From the NCBI RefSeq assembly GCF_001766235.1, contig NZ_CP015164.1:2739501-2803500 (forward strand): a stretch of DNA of 64,000 bases, read 5' to 3'. Positions 36,489 to 45,720 of the stretch are shown here, piece by piece (the first letter of the stretch is position 1; the number at the start of each line of letters is the position of its first letter). The notes beneath the pieces are model-generated. The model searched no databases, was not told where the DNA came from, and saw only the letters and a program-made list of their open reading frames with translations. This stretch comes from Acetobacter ascendens (GTDB lineage Bacteria; Pseudomonadota; Alphaproteobacteria; Acetobacterales; Acetobacteraceae). Position numbers and translations under genes: made by a program.

Positions 36489-37262
36489 GTGACAGGTCTG
36501 GTTTCAGCCTCACCGTCACAGCATAACGATGCTCAGTGTGAACTGAGCATCGTTATTGCTGTTTTGGATGAACAGGATAATCTGCCACAGGTTTGCCGAG
36601 AGCTGGCGGAGGCCATGCAGCAATTGCCTGTGGCCGAAGTTGTTTTTGTAGATGATGGTAGCCAAGATCAGACCGTAGAAGTTTTACAACGTTTACGGGA
36701 TGAATGTTTGCCAAGCTTACGCATTCTTTCACATGATCGGCGTTGCGGTAAGTCTGCTGCCCTACGCACAGGTATTACGGCAGCCCGTGGTACATGGATT
36801 GCCACTATTGATGGCGATGGGCAGGATGACCCGCGTGAGCTCGGCACTTTGGTTTCTCTTGCGCAAGTGCAGGCAACCAAGGGTAGGGCCCCACTTGTTG
36901 TAGGGGTGCGTACACGCCGTAAAGATGGTTGGTCCCGCCGTTTTGCAACACGTTTTGCTAACGGGTTGCGGCAGAAACTTTTAAATGATCAGTGCCCAGA
37001 TACAGGAGCACCTATCAAAATTTTCCAGCGAATAGACTTTCTGCGCTTGCCGCAGTTTGAAGGTTTGCATCGTTTTCTGCCGGCGCTGTTTGCATCTTAT
37101 GGTGTGCCGTTGGTGTGCCATCCTGTTACACACCGGCCGCGTTTGCATGGGCATTCCAAATATACCAACTTCAATCGTGCCGTGGTTGGGGTGCGTGATC
37201 TGCTGGGCGTGATGTGGTTACGGAATCGTACGCATCTTCCAAAATCGATTCGTGAATGTTGA
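36489..37262 (+). CDS. GT2-family glycosyltransferase (DPM1/ArnC-like)
   Basis: A 257-residue glycosyltransferase started at GTG 36489 (weak SD). GT-A motifs: SIVIAVLDEQDNLPQ, VVFVDDGSQD and the DxD-like DGDGQDDP. There are no C-terminal transmembrane helices, so it resembles the soluble dolichol-phosphate-mannose synthase group. It should charge undecaprenyl phosphate with a sugar. It overlaps the next gene by 7 nt, an ArnT-like transferase that would use such a lipid-linked sugar. Confidence 0.85.
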   Translation: MTGLVSASPSQHNDAQCELSIVIAVLDEQDNLPQVCRELAEAMQQLPVAEVVFVDDGSQDQTVEVLQRLRDECLPSLRILSHDRRCGKSAALRTGITAARGTWIATIDGDGQDDPRELGTLVSLAQVQATKGRAPLVVGVRTRRKDGWSRRFATRFANGLRQKLLNDQCPDTGAPIKIFQRIDFLRLPQFEGLHRFLPALFASYGVPLVCHPVTHRPRLHGHSKYTNFNRAVVGVRDLLGVMWLRNRTHLPKSIREC

Positions 37263-38947
37263 AGCAAAAAAACGGTCATCAGCCTCTTTCTTTTAAAGCC
37301 CTGCTGCTTTTAGGCCTTGCTGCTTTTTTGCTGTTTCTGCCGGGACGGGCTGTTACGCCACCATTTGATCGGGATGAACCCCGATATATGGAAGCCACGG
37401 CGCAGATGCTAGAATCGCACAATTTTGTAGATGTGCGTTTTCAGGACAAACCACGTTATTTACAGCCTGCTGGTATTTACTGGCTAGAAGCTGCTGCCGT
37501 TTCTCTTACAGGAATGCAGCATCAACGGGTTGTTTGGCCGTATCGCATTCCTTCACTTCTGGCCATGTCTGGCGCTGTTGTTCTTACAGCACTTATTGGC
37601 TCTATGCTGTTTGGGGCTTCGGTCGGCCTTGGTGCGGGCTTGTTGTTTATGGCTTCTGTGCTGGTTGCAGCAGAAAGCCGTATGGCCACAATCGATTCCT
37701 GCTTGCTGCTTACGGTGCTGCTCGCACAGTTGGCGCTCACAGGCGCTTTACGAGATCGCCAGCAAGATGTGGCCACACCAATAAAACGTGCTTTGCTGTA
37801 TTGGGGTGCCATTGGCTGCGGTCTGATGCTGAAAGGGCCGGTTATTCTTATTCCATCTCTTGCGACACCATTGGTGTTGGGGATGCTGGATCGAGATTTT
37901 GGTCTGTGGCGCAGAATGCGTCCGGCATGGGGCTGGCTTTTATCTGCCGCTATTCTGGTGCCGTGGTGTGTAGCTATTGGGATTGTAAGCCACGGTGAAT
38001 TTTTTCGGAATGCTGTTGGCACCAACTTTTTGGGCAAGGTTGCATCTGGGCAGCAAGCGCATGGGTTGCCGCCAGGATACCACTTGTTGGTTTTCCTATT
38101 GGCATTTTGGCCCGGATCATTTTTTGCAGCCTGTGTAGCGCCTCTGGTTTGGCGTGCACGTAAACAAGAAACCGTGCGCTATTTGCTGTGTTGGATTGTG
38201 CCGCATTGGTTGGTGTTTGAGGCTATTGCTACAAAGCTTCCGCATTACGTGCTGCCTACTTACCCGGCCATTGCCATTCTTACAGCCGCGTTTCTGGCTC
38301 AGGGTGGAGAGGTGTGGCGTCAGTGGCCTGTGCGTGTTTGGGGCAAGGTATTTCTAGGCATTTATGCTGTTGCATGGGCTCTGGTGGGTATGGCCTTGGC
38401 CGTTGCTGGTCCAACACTGGTGTGGGTGCTTGAACACCAAATATCGGCAGCGGCTATTGTTTTGGCCTTGGGGGTATTGCCGCTGGTTGGCCTTTCAGCA
38501 TGGTTTATTTCACGCGCGCGTTTGCAGCAGGCTGCTTTAAGCAGTGTGGCTGCGGCTGTACTGCTCTATGTGGGGCTGTTTACGGTTGTGGTGCCGCAGT
38601 TGCAAAGCATCTGGTTGGCCCCGCGTCTGACAGCACTAGTGCAGGCACATCAGCCGTGTGCAGAGTCGCACGTGGTGTCAGTGTCCTTTTCTGAGCCAAG
38701 CCTGGTCTTTCTGCTGGGTGGCAAGGTGCTGCTCACAGGAGCAGAAAATGCGGCAGCAGCTATGAAGGCAGATGCAAAGTGCACGGTGGCACTTGTTGAT
38801 CAGCGAGATGCCCCCGCATTTATGGCAGCATTGGGTAATAAAGCGGAAAATGCCGTCAGCCTCGGCACAGTAGGTGGGCTGAATTACTCTAACGGTCGTC
38901 ATTTGCTTATAAGTTTGTACAAGCTGAATACACCACCAAAGCAGTAA
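37256..38947 (+). CDS. ArnT-like lipid-linked sugar transferase (GT83/PMT superfamily)
   Basis: A 563-residue polytopic membrane protein with about 11-12 membrane segments. The first periplasmic loop has PFDRDEPRYMEATAQML with the conserved Asp-Glu pair of GT-C enzymes, and DVRFQDKPRYLQPAGIYWLE resembles the ArnT substrate loop. It should move a sugar from undecaprenyl phosphate to lipid A or another periplasmic acceptor. Overlap with the upstream GT2 gene supports joint action. ArnC/ArnT of E. coli add aminoarabinose; here the sugar is unknown. Confidence 0.85.
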   Translation: MLKQKNGHQPLSFKALLLLGLAAFLLFLPGRAVTPPFDRDEPRYMEATAQMLESHNFVDVRFQDKPRYLQPAGIYWLEAAAVSLTGMQHQRVVWPYRIPSLLAMSGAVVLTALIGSMLFGASVGLGAGLLFMASVLVAAESRMATIDSCLLLTVLLAQLALTGALRDRQQDVATPIKRALLYWGAIGCGLMLKGPVILIPSLATPLVLGMLDRDFGLWRRMRPAWGWLLSAAILVPWCVAIGIVSHGEFFRNAVGTNFLGKVASGQQAHGLPPGYHLLVFLLAFWPGSFFAACVAPLVWRARKQETVRYLLCWIVPHWLVFEAIATKLPHYVLPTYPAIAILTAAFLAQGGEVWRQWPVRVWGKVFLGIYAVAWALVGMALAVAGPTLVWVLEHQISAAAIVLALGVLPLVGLSAWFISRARLQQAALSSVAAAVLLYVGLFTVVVPQLQSIWLAPRLTALVQAHQPCAESHVVSVSFSEPSLVFLLGGKVLLTGAENAAAAMKADAKCTVALVDQRDAPAFMAALGNKAENAVSLGTVGGLNYSNGRHLLISLYKLNTPPKQ

Positions 38948-39032
38948 AAGTGTTTGAATGGATGGATATAAAACGCATTTTTACAGGGTAATGTAAAAGT
39001 GCATTCAGTATTTTGGGAAGCGCAAAAGGAAA

Positions 39033-39105
39033 TGCCCGCTGGCGGATTCGAACCACCGGCCCCATCATTACGAATGACGTGCTCTACCAACTGAGCTAAG
39101 CGGGC
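39033..39105 (-). tRNA. tRNA-Thr (anticodon CGU)
   Basis: A complete cloverleaf on the minus strand: acceptor GCCCGCT/AGCGGGC, D-stem GCTC/GAGC, anticodon stem CGTCA/TGATG with loop TTCGTAA (anticodon CGT at 39072-39070), T-arm GGTGG-TTCGAAT-CCGCC. It is 73 nt without an encoded CCA. Confidence 0.97.
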
Positions 39106-39276
39106 ACATTTTGTTTGCGGGGCGGTGACTATCATGATCCCTGTGCCTACGCAAGGGAAAACTGCAATTTACCTAGAGGTTTGGGCAACAACAAAACGTC
39201 ATTTCTGGCTTTAAGCAGGGGTGCCATTCTGTTTTGAGTGTGACGGAACGGTTTTTTCGTTTTAAGAACTATCCGT

Positions 39277-40746
39277 ATGAACATGTCGCAGTTATTTGGC
39301 TTGGTGCGGGAGGCCCTTAATCCCGGGCAGAATGTTCCGGTTGATGAAAAGCGGCATGTTCGGCTTGTGCAGGGCATTGTGGAATGCCCTTGCTGTGGTC
39401 ATTACCAGCATCTGTCCGAGCTTAAACCCGGAACACAGGCACGCTGTTGCCGATGCGGGCAATTGCTTGATCGACGCAATCGCACCTCTCCCATTGCAAC
39501 ACCGCTAGCCTTTTGCATCAGTTCGGCGTCCCTCTATTTGGCCATGCTGCTTTCCACATTGATGATGTTGGATCTGTATGGGCGGGAGAGAACCGTAGAT
39601 ATTCTTACCGGCCCGATAGAGTTATTGCATGAGGGCTGGGGCGAAATTGGTGTGTTGGTGGCCATAGCCACCATTATTGTGCCGGGGCTTGTTATCAGTA
39701 TGATGATGCTGGTGCTGGTTGGTGCACTTCAGCCCAAACTACCGTTCTGGGTGCCGCATCTTCTTAAGTGGTATGAACGCCTGCGCCCGTGGTCGATGGT
39801 GGAAGTGTATATTCTGGGTGTTTTCGTGGCCTACACCAAGCTGTCAGATATGGCTTATGTGCAGGTGGGGGCAGCGGTCTTTCTGGTGGCCTCACTTATG
39901 GTCACCATGTCTGCCACAGATGCCACGTTGGATACGGAACTGATCTGGCGGCGCAGGCAAACAGATACCAGCTTGCGGCGGATGGATAATAAGCGCGTAC
40001 GCCTATCGTGCGAGGAAATAGGCCCGAATGACCAGATGTCCCCAGCTAGCCATATGGTGTCCTGTCTGTCTTGCTCCGCTGTGCTGCTGTTTGATGAAAA
40101 GCTGGATCAGACAGCTCCGTTAGGGTTTTGCCCTCGCTGCGGGCATGTGCTGCGCCAACGCAAGCCTGATAGCATTGCCCGTACCGTGGCGCTGCTTGTT
40201 TCTGCCGTGGTGTTTTATCTGCCTGCCAATATCTACCCGGTCATGACTGTTATCCGGCTGGGTGCAGGGACGGGGCACACCATTGTAGAAGGGGCCATAG
40301 AACTGTGGGAGAGCAATATGATTCCGCTTTCCCTGCTGGTGCTGTTTGCCAGTGTTTTGGTGCCTGTTCTTAAAATTATCGGGCTGATGTTTATGGTTAT
40401 CAGCACCAAATACCATTCTGCGCGAAATCTGGCTGCCCGATCCAGACTGTACAGGCTGGTAGATGTTATCGGGCGCTGGTCTATGATTGACGTATTCATG
40501 GTTTCCATTCTGGTGGCCATGGTGCGCTTCAGCAGTATGGCCAGCATCAGTGCTAATGGCGGGGTGGTATGTTTTGCCGCCGTGGTGGTGCTGACAATTT
40601 TTGCAGTGCATGCATTTGATCCTCGGTTGATGTGGGATGCAGCGGGCAAAAACGGCGATACGGCCCCAACCGATGCCGGACAAAATTGTCCGGCAAAAAT
40701 TGAGGCCGCTGCATATTGGGACAACATGGAGCCGGACAGGGCGTGA
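39277..40746 (+). CDS. pqiA: Paraquat-inducible protein A
   Basis: A 489-residue inner membrane protein made of two similar PqiA halves. Each half has a zinc-finger-like pair of CxxC (CPCCGH and CCRCGQ; CLSCSA and CPRCGH) followed by about four membrane helices (DLYGRERTVDILTGPIELL; RLGAGTGHTIVEGAIELWES). It anchors the PqiB ring in the inner membrane for lipid transport. Its TGA overlaps the pqiB GTG start. Confidence 0.92.
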   Translation: MNMSQLFGLVREALNPGQNVPVDEKRHVRLVQGIVECPCCGHYQHLSELKPGTQARCCRCGQLLDRRNRTSPIATPLAFCISSASLYLAMLLSTLMMLDLYGRERTVDILTGPIELLHEGWGEIGVLVAIATIIVPGLVISMMMLVLVGALQPKLPFWVPHLLKWYERLRPWSMVEVYILGVFVAYTKLSDMAYVQVGAAVFLVASLMVTMSATDATLDTELIWRRRQTDTSLRRMDNKRVRLSCEEIGPNDQMSPASHMVSCLSCSAVLLFDEKLDQTAPLGFCPRCGHVLRQRKPDSIARTVALLVSAVVFYLPANIYPVMTVIRLGAGTGHTIVEGAIELWESNMIPLSLLVLFASVLVPVLKIIGLMFMVISTKYHSARNLAARSRLYRLVDVIGRWSMIDVFMVSILVAMVRFSSMASISANGGVVCFAAVVVLTIFAVHAFDPRLMWDAAGKNGDTAPTDAGQNCPAKIEAAAYWDNMEPDRA

Positions 40747-42452
40747 ACGGACACAGTGATAATCATTTCTCTCCTCCAGAAGGGGAAAGTGCTCAGGATG
40801 CTCTGGTAAGGCGCATTCGGTTTTCCATTATCTGGATTATTCCTATTGTTTCCGTGCTGATTGCGGGCTTTCTGGTCTGGCGCAGTTTTATGGACAATGG
40901 GCCAGAAATTACCGTTGTATTTGATACGGCAGATGGCCTGACCAGCGGCCAGACACAGGTGAAAAACAAATCTGTGGTGCTGGGCACGGTGGAAGGTGTC
41001 TCGCTGACCGATGACTTGCGGCATGTCAAAGTGCGTATCCGTATGAACAAGGGTACGAACGATATGCTTACGGATAGCGGCCGGTTCTGGGTTGTGCGTC
41101 CGCGTATCAACGGGGCGAGCATTACCGGTTTGGAAACCCTGATGTCTGGCGCGTATATTGCGTTCGACCCGGGGCTGAACAAGAATGGCCACCCTGCTGG
41201 TAAGCGCACCACAACGTTTGAAGGGCTAGAAGCCCCTCCGGGTGTGCGTTCAGATCAGCCAGGGCGTATTTATACGTTGGTAGCGGGCAATATCGGCTCT
41301 ATCGGGCAGGGGGCGCCTGTTTTCTTCCGCGACGTGGATGTGGGGGAAGTGCTGGGTTACACCATGCCACCCGGCGGACGCGGCCCGGTGATGATCCAGA
41401 TTTTTGTGCGTGAGCCATATGATCATTACCTGAACACCAATTCCCGTTTCTGGAACGTTTCTGGCGTTAAGGTTGGGTTTGGTGCTGGTGGGCTTAAGGT
41501 GCAGCTGCAATCCTTGCAGGCTTTGTTTTCTGGTGGCGTGGCTTTTGGTTTGCCTCCGGTTGCGGAAAGCCGTTTGCATCCAGCTTCAGAAGCTCCGGCC
41601 AATACGGTTTTCAAGCTGTATGATACGCATGAGGATGCAGATAACGCGGGCTACCGTGAGCGTGTGCCGCTTGCTACCTATGTTATGTCTTCTGTCAAAG
41701 GGTTGGACGTTGGCAGCCAGGTGACGATGTTTGGGATTCAGGTGGGGAATGTAACCAGCGTAAAGCTGGATCTAAGCTCCAATCCCGGACATCCGCGCGT
41801 ACGTATCGGTATGGAAGTGCAGCCTGAACGTGTGCTGTCTTCGGCTGAACTGCGGAACAACAATCTGACAGACATGTTCCGCACTTTGGTGGCGAATGGT
41901 CTGCGTGCTTCAACAGACAGTGTCAGTTTCCTGACGGGTGAGGGGATGATTTCCCTTAACTTCATCAAGAACCCAGCACCCGCCACAACCAGTATGGAAG
42001 GCGCAACGCTGGTTATTCCAAGCCAGGCAGGTGGTATGGGCGGGATTATGGATTCCCTTTCCACCATTACGTCTCGCTTGGCCGCTATGCCGTTTGAACA
42101 GATTGGTACAAATGCCAATAACCTGCTGGCACATGCGGATCAGACACTTGTCACCCCGGATGTTAAGCAGTCTCTGGTTGGGTTGCGGAATTCCATGCAG
42201 AACCTGCAGGCTCTTACGCATGATTTGCGTAACGGCGTTGCTCCGCTGAGCAAGCGTTTGCCAGAAATGGCACAGCAGCTTGATCAAACCCTGCAAAATG
42301 CCAACCGTCTGCTAGCCAGTTATGGCGGCAACAGTGATTTCCATCGAAATCTGCAATCCATGGTGGTGCAGTTGGGGCAGACAGCGCGCTCCCTGCGTTT
42401 CCTGTCAGACTTCCTCACCAACCATCCTTCTGCACTGCTTTCAGGACGTTAA
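40743..42452 (+). CDS. pqiB: PqiB, MCE-domain envelope lipid transport protein
   Basis: About 569 residues from GTG 40743, which overlaps the pqiA stop (GTGA). A single N-terminal transmembrane anchor (IIWIIPIVSVLIAGFLVW) is followed by three MCE domains (ITVVFDTADGLTSGQTQVKN; YTLVAGNIGSIGQGAPVFF; VPLATYVMSSVKGLDVGSQV) and a long C-terminal coiled coil that should form a needle across the periplasm. Close to E. coli PqiB in length and layout. Confidence 0.92.
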   Translation: MNGHSDNHFSPPEGESAQDALVRRIRFSIIWIIPIVSVLIAGFLVWRSFMDNGPEITVVFDTADGLTSGQTQVKNKSVVLGTVEGVSLTDDLRHVKVRIRMNKGTNDMLTDSGRFWVVRPRINGASITGLETLMSGAYIAFDPGLNKNGHPAGKRTTTFEGLEAPPGVRSDQPGRIYTLVAGNIGSIGQGAPVFFRDVDVGEVLGYTMPPGGRGPVMIQIFVREPYDHYLNTNSRFWNVSGVKVGFGAGGLKVQLQSLQALFSGGVAFGLPPVAESRLHPASEAPANTVFKLYDTHEDADNAGYRERVPLATYVMSSVKGLDVGSQVTMFGIQVGNVTSVKLDLSSNPGHPRVRIGMEVQPERVLSSAELRNNNLTDMFRTLVANGLRASTDSVSFLTGEGMISLNFIKNPAPATTSMEGATLVIPSQAGGMGGIMDSLSTITSRLAAMPFEQIGTNANNLLAHADQTLVTPDVKQSLVGLRNSMQNLQALTHDLRNGVAPLSKRLPEMAQQLDQTLQNANRLLASYGGNSDFHRNLQSMVVQLGQTARSLRFLSDFLTNHPSALLSGR

Positions 42453-42456
42453 GATC

Positions 42457-43155
42457 ATGACGCAAACTGTTTCTTGTAAGCCCATGAATACCCGTCTTGA
42501 CCGGCGTATGTTGCTCCGCCTGAGCGGTGTAGCTGGGCTGGGTGTTATGGCTGTTACGCTAACGGCCTGCTCTGGCGGTAGCCCTTCATTGTACACGTTG
42601 GCCATTACGCCCGGCCAACCGCAGCCGGGTGGGCCACGCTTTGTGGAAGTGCGCTTGCCTACAGTAGCATCCGGTTTGGATAGAGACCGGATTGTTACGG
42701 CTGATAGTGGCTATAAGCTTACAGTATCTTCTGCTGATGCATGGAGTGATTCTCTGCCAGCTCAGATCAGCCGCGTTATGGCTGGTGATCTGGCGCAGCG
42801 TTTGCCGGGCACAGGCGTGTTTGTAGAGAATGATACCGTGGCGACTGAGCCAGAAGCCTATGTGGATATGTCCATCAGCCGCTTTTCAACCGGCCCGTCA
42901 GGCAATGTAGAACTGGATGCTACGCTTTCCATCCAGCCTGCTTCTGCTGGTGTTCCTGGTAAAGATGAGCAGTACTATATGCAGAACTTTACACTGCAGG
43001 GCACGCAGGCCAGCGCCACCATGCCAATGGTACAGGTATTAAGCCAGCTTCTAGGCCAGTTGGCAGATGTTGCGGCCCAGCAATTGCGCCAGCTTCCTTC
43101 TGGTCAATCCACCGGGCGGCACACCATTGTGCGTAAGAAAGCGCAGCATGGATGA
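42457..43155 (+). CDS. pqiC: PqiC-type outer membrane lipoprotein
   Basis: A 232-residue lipoprotein, start ATG 42457 with AGGA upstream. The signal has DRRMLLRLSGVAG and a lipobox ending LTAC, with Cys lipidated. The mature part starts GGSPSLYTLAI and fits the ABC-type transport auxiliary component family, like E. coli PqiC (YmbA), which meets the PqiB needle at the outer membrane. It closes the pqiABC operon; a strong terminator follows. Confidence 0.88.
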   Translation: MTQTVSCKPMNTRLDRRMLLRLSGVAGLGVMAVTLTACSGGSPSLYTLAITPGQPQPGGPRFVEVRLPTVASGLDRDRIVTADSGYKLTVSSADAWSDSLPAQISRVMAGDLAQRLPGTGVFVENDTVATEPEAYVDMSISRFSTGPSGNVELDATLSIQPASAGVPGKDEQYYMQNFTLQGTQASATMPMVQVLSQLLGQLADVAAQQLRQLPSGQSTGRHTIVRKKAQHG

Positions 43156-43187
43156 TGTTACTCTAAACTATGGGTAATGAAGGTTAT

Positions 43188-43217
43188 AAAAAAAGCGGCC
43201 AATTTGGCCGCTTTTTT
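43188..43217. terminator. Rho-independent terminator after pqiC
   Basis: An A-run, stem gcggcc (43195-43200), short AT loop, ggccgc (43206-43211), then a T-run. The symmetry makes it bidirectional, also serving purF on the minus strand. Confidence 0.9.
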
Positions 43218-43238
43218 TATTTAGTAAGGATGCTGGCC

Positions 43239-44726
43239 TCAGGCGGTGCCTGGGCCAAACTCCGCATCATGGTCGATAAGGGGAATAGGATAGTCCCCCG
43301 TAAAGCAGGCATCACAATAGCGAGCATCGCTTGCCTGACGGTCTTTGTAACCCATAGCGCGATACAAACCGTCTAGCGAAATAAAGGCAAGGCTATCTAC
43401 ACCAATCAGTTCTGCCATGGCTTTCAGATCATTCTGGGCAGCCAGCAGCTTGCTGCGTTCTGGCGTATCAATGCCATAGAAGCAGGAATGCCGAGTGGGT
43501 GGGGAAGAAATACGCATATGCACTTCTGTTGCACCCGCAGCCCGCACCATATCTACAATTTTGCGGGATGTGGTGCCGCGCACAATGGAATCATCCACCA
43601 GAATAACGCGCTTGCCACTTAGAATAGGGCGATTGGGCGAGTGTTTCATCTTCACGCCCAAATGCCGGATCTGATCTGTGGGTTCGATAAAGGTGCGGCC
43701 CACATAATGGTTGCGGATAATGCCCAGTTCAAAAGGGATCCCACTGGCTTCGGCATAACCGATAGCTGAAGGCACGCCTGAATCGGGCACTGGCACCACT
43801 ACATCGGCATCTACATGGCTTTCACGTGCTAGTTCGTGCCCGATCTGCTTACGCACTTCGTAAACAGGCAACCCTTCTAGAACAGAGTCGGGGCGGGCGA
43901 AGTAGATGTATTCAAACACGCAAAAACGCGGATGCGTATCACCAAACGGGCGCAGGGAGCGGATACCGTTTTCATCAATCACAACCAGTTCGCCCAGTTC
44001 CACATCACGCACAAATTCTGCGCCGATAATGTCCAGACCACAGGTTTCTGATGCCAGAACCCATGAGGGCTGCTTGCCATCTTCGGAGGGTAGCTTGCCA
44101 AGCACCAGTGGGCGTACACCCATGGGGTCACGTACGCCAATCAGCGCCTCTTCAGACAGCACAACCAATGAATACGCGCCGGTTACCCGTTTAAGCGCAT
44201 CAATCAGCCGGTCTTCCACTGTTGCATAAAGAGAGATGGCAATCAGATGGATGAAAACTTCCGAATCCGTGGTGGACTGGAACAGGCAGCCGCGGCGGAT
44301 AAGTTCACTTCGCAGAGTGTCAGCGTTGGTCAGGTTGCCGTTATGAGCCACAGCCAAGCCGCCAAACGCAAATTCAGCAAACAGTGGTTGTACGTTACGA
44401 AGCAGCGTAGCGCCCGTTGTGGCGTAGCGGTTATGACCAATGGCGCGTGTGCCTTTAAGCGTAGCCATAACGCGGGAATCTGCAAACACATCACTCACAA
44501 GGCCAAGGCCTCGGTGAGAATGGAAGCGACGTTCCTGCGGGTCAAAGCAGACAATACCAGCGGCTTCTTGCCCGCGGTGTTGAAGGGCGTGCAAACCCAG
44601 AGTGGTAAGGGGAGCAGCATCCTTAGCGTTCCAGATACCAAAGACAGCACATTCTTCGTGTGGATGATCATCATCCAGTGTCAGTGGATCAGGCAAGGAA
44701 GCAGACGGCGTGGGATGGGCGAGCAT
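43239..44726 (-). CDS. purF: Amidophosphoribosyltransferase
   Basis: A 495-residue enzyme of the first step of purine synthesis (PRPP plus glutamine to phosphoribosylamine). The start is set at ATG 44726 (GGAGG 12 nt upstream); longer frames begin inside cvpA. A propeptide (about 25 residues) precedes the catalytic Cys in HEECAVFGIW. The PRPP loop is VILVDDSIVRGTT. Cysteines in SETCGLD, SCFYGIDTP and YCDACFTG match the [4Fe-4S] ligands of the Bacillus-type enzyme. It follows cvpA, as in many bacteria. Confidence 0.94.
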   Translation of the reverse strand: MLAHPTPSASLPDPLTLDDDHPHEECAVFGIWNAKDAAPLTTLGLHALQHRGQEAAGIVCFDPQERRFHSHRGLGLVSDVFADSRVMATLKGTRAIGHNRYATTGATLLRNVQPLFAEFAFGGLAVAHNGNLTNADTLRSELIRRGCLFQSTTDSEVFIHLIAISLYATVEDRLIDALKRVTGAYSLVVLSEEALIGVRDPMGVRPLVLGKLPSEDGKQPSWVLASETCGLDIIGAEFVRDVELGELVVIDENGIRSLRPFGDTHPRFCVFEYIYFARPDSVLEGLPVYEVRKQIGHELARESHVDADVVVPVPDSGVPSAIGYAEASGIPFELGIIRNHYVGRTFIEPTDQIRHLGVKMKHSPNRPILSGKRVILVDDSIVRGTTSRKIVDMVRAAGATEVHMRISSPPTRHSCFYGIDTPERSKLLAAQNDLKAMAELIGVDSLAFISLDGLYRAMGYKDRQASDARYCDACFTGDYPIPLIDHDAEFGPGTA

Positions 44727-44772
44727 AAGCGTGCAGGGCCTCCGCAGAAGGTCAGAAACTGGCCGTATGGGA

Positions 44773-45297
44773 TCACAAGGTGGCGTCATGACCTGTAGAA
44801 GGATTCCGCGCAACCCCTTTTGCGCTTAAATCCGGTAGATATGGCTGGATATGGGATGCGCCGAGCCGGATGTAAGGGGTAAGCCGGCTATCTTCTGTTA
44901 GGGCGGCCATGTCTTGAGGTTGTAGTAACCACTGTGCGGCCATGAACAGCACAACCACCAAAAACATTCCGCGCACAATTCCAAAAAGCAGGCCCAGCAA
45001 TCGGTCCAGCGCATCTAAGGGTGTTGCTTTGACGATTCGGACAATCGCAGCAGAAAGCACATAACCAGCGCACAACACCCCAAGCAGCAGCAGAACAAAG
45101 GCGCTTATCTGTGCGCCTGTAGGGGAGGTGATAAAGCGCTGCACAAAGGGCAGAAAAGCTGCGTGAAAGCGCAGGGCCAGCACAATGGCAATGCCCCAGC
45201 TTACAAAGCCCAACGCATGCCGCGTAAACCCCCGCCATGCGCCATGCAGAGCAGACAGGCCAATAATCAGCAGGGAGAGGGCATCTATGGCAGCCAT
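44773..45297 (-). CDS. cvpA: CvpA family inner membrane protein
   Basis: A 174-residue protein with four transmembrane segments (DALSLLIIGLSALHGAWRGF; FVLLLLGVLCAGYVLSAAIV; LLGLLFGIVRGMFLVVVLFM). The DRLLGLLFGIVRG block is the CvpA signature. Linked to colicin V production and envelope homeostasis in E. coli. The SD is weak. It lies 46 nt before purF. Confidence 0.9.
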   Translation of the reverse strand: MAAIDALSLLIIGLSALHGAWRGFTRHALGFVSWGIAIVLALRFHAAFLPFVQRFITSPTGAQISAFVLLLLGVLCAGYVLSAAIVRIVKATPLDALDRLLGLLFGIVRGMFLVVVLFMAAQWLLQPQDMAALTEDSRLTPYIRLGASHIQPYLPDLSAKGVARNPSTGHDATL

Positions 45298-45348
45298 GAG
45301 GGACGCTTTATGCCAACGAATGAGCGGCCTGTCATGCGCTTCTGTATT

Positions 45349-45699
45349 TTATGGCAGCTTGCTGGTGGTTACGCGCCATGGGCGCATGACCTTGCCGTTT
45401 CGTTTTTTTCTGTGCGGAGGTTGATTGAGTTTCATCAACAGCTCGGCCACTTCCAGCCTGCGCAGTAGTTCAGTCCATACTTCGGCCGGATTAACATCCT
45501 GGCTTTCCCATAATTTGTGCAGAGTTTGGAGGAACAAAGCGCTTTCATGCACAATATCCTGCTGCCGGTCATCTATAAATGCGGCAGTACAGTTTGTGGC
45601 ATGAAGCCCAACCTGCCGACAGAGCCGCTTGAGCGCGACGCTGGCTGGAGGAGAGGCAGGTGGGAGTGAAGTAACCATAAGGTGAATGATGCGCTGCAT
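45349..45699 (-). CDS. Degenerate HisE/MazG-like small protein
   Basis: A 116-residue protein; ATG 45699 has AAGG 6 nt upstream and is preferred over the GTG at 45705. The middle aligns by eye with phosphoribosyl-ATP pyrophosphatase (HisE): LKRLCRQVGLHATNCTAAF against its Glu-rich helix, then DIVHESALFLQTLHKLWESQ and NPAEVWTELLRRLE. The metal-binding Glu residues of the first helix and the Asp of the HExxD-like block are missing, so activity is unlikely. It sits 21 nt after metH and 51 nt before cvpA on the same strand. Homology is tentative. Confidence 0.55.
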   Translation of the reverse strand: MQRIIHLMVTSLPPASPPASVALKRLCRQVGLHATNCTAAFIDDRQQDIVHESALFLQTLHKLWESQDVNPAEVWTELLRRLEVAELLMKLNQPPHRKKRNGKVMRPWRVTTSKLP

Positions 45700-45720
45700 C
45701 TTCACCCTTGGTCAATGGTA

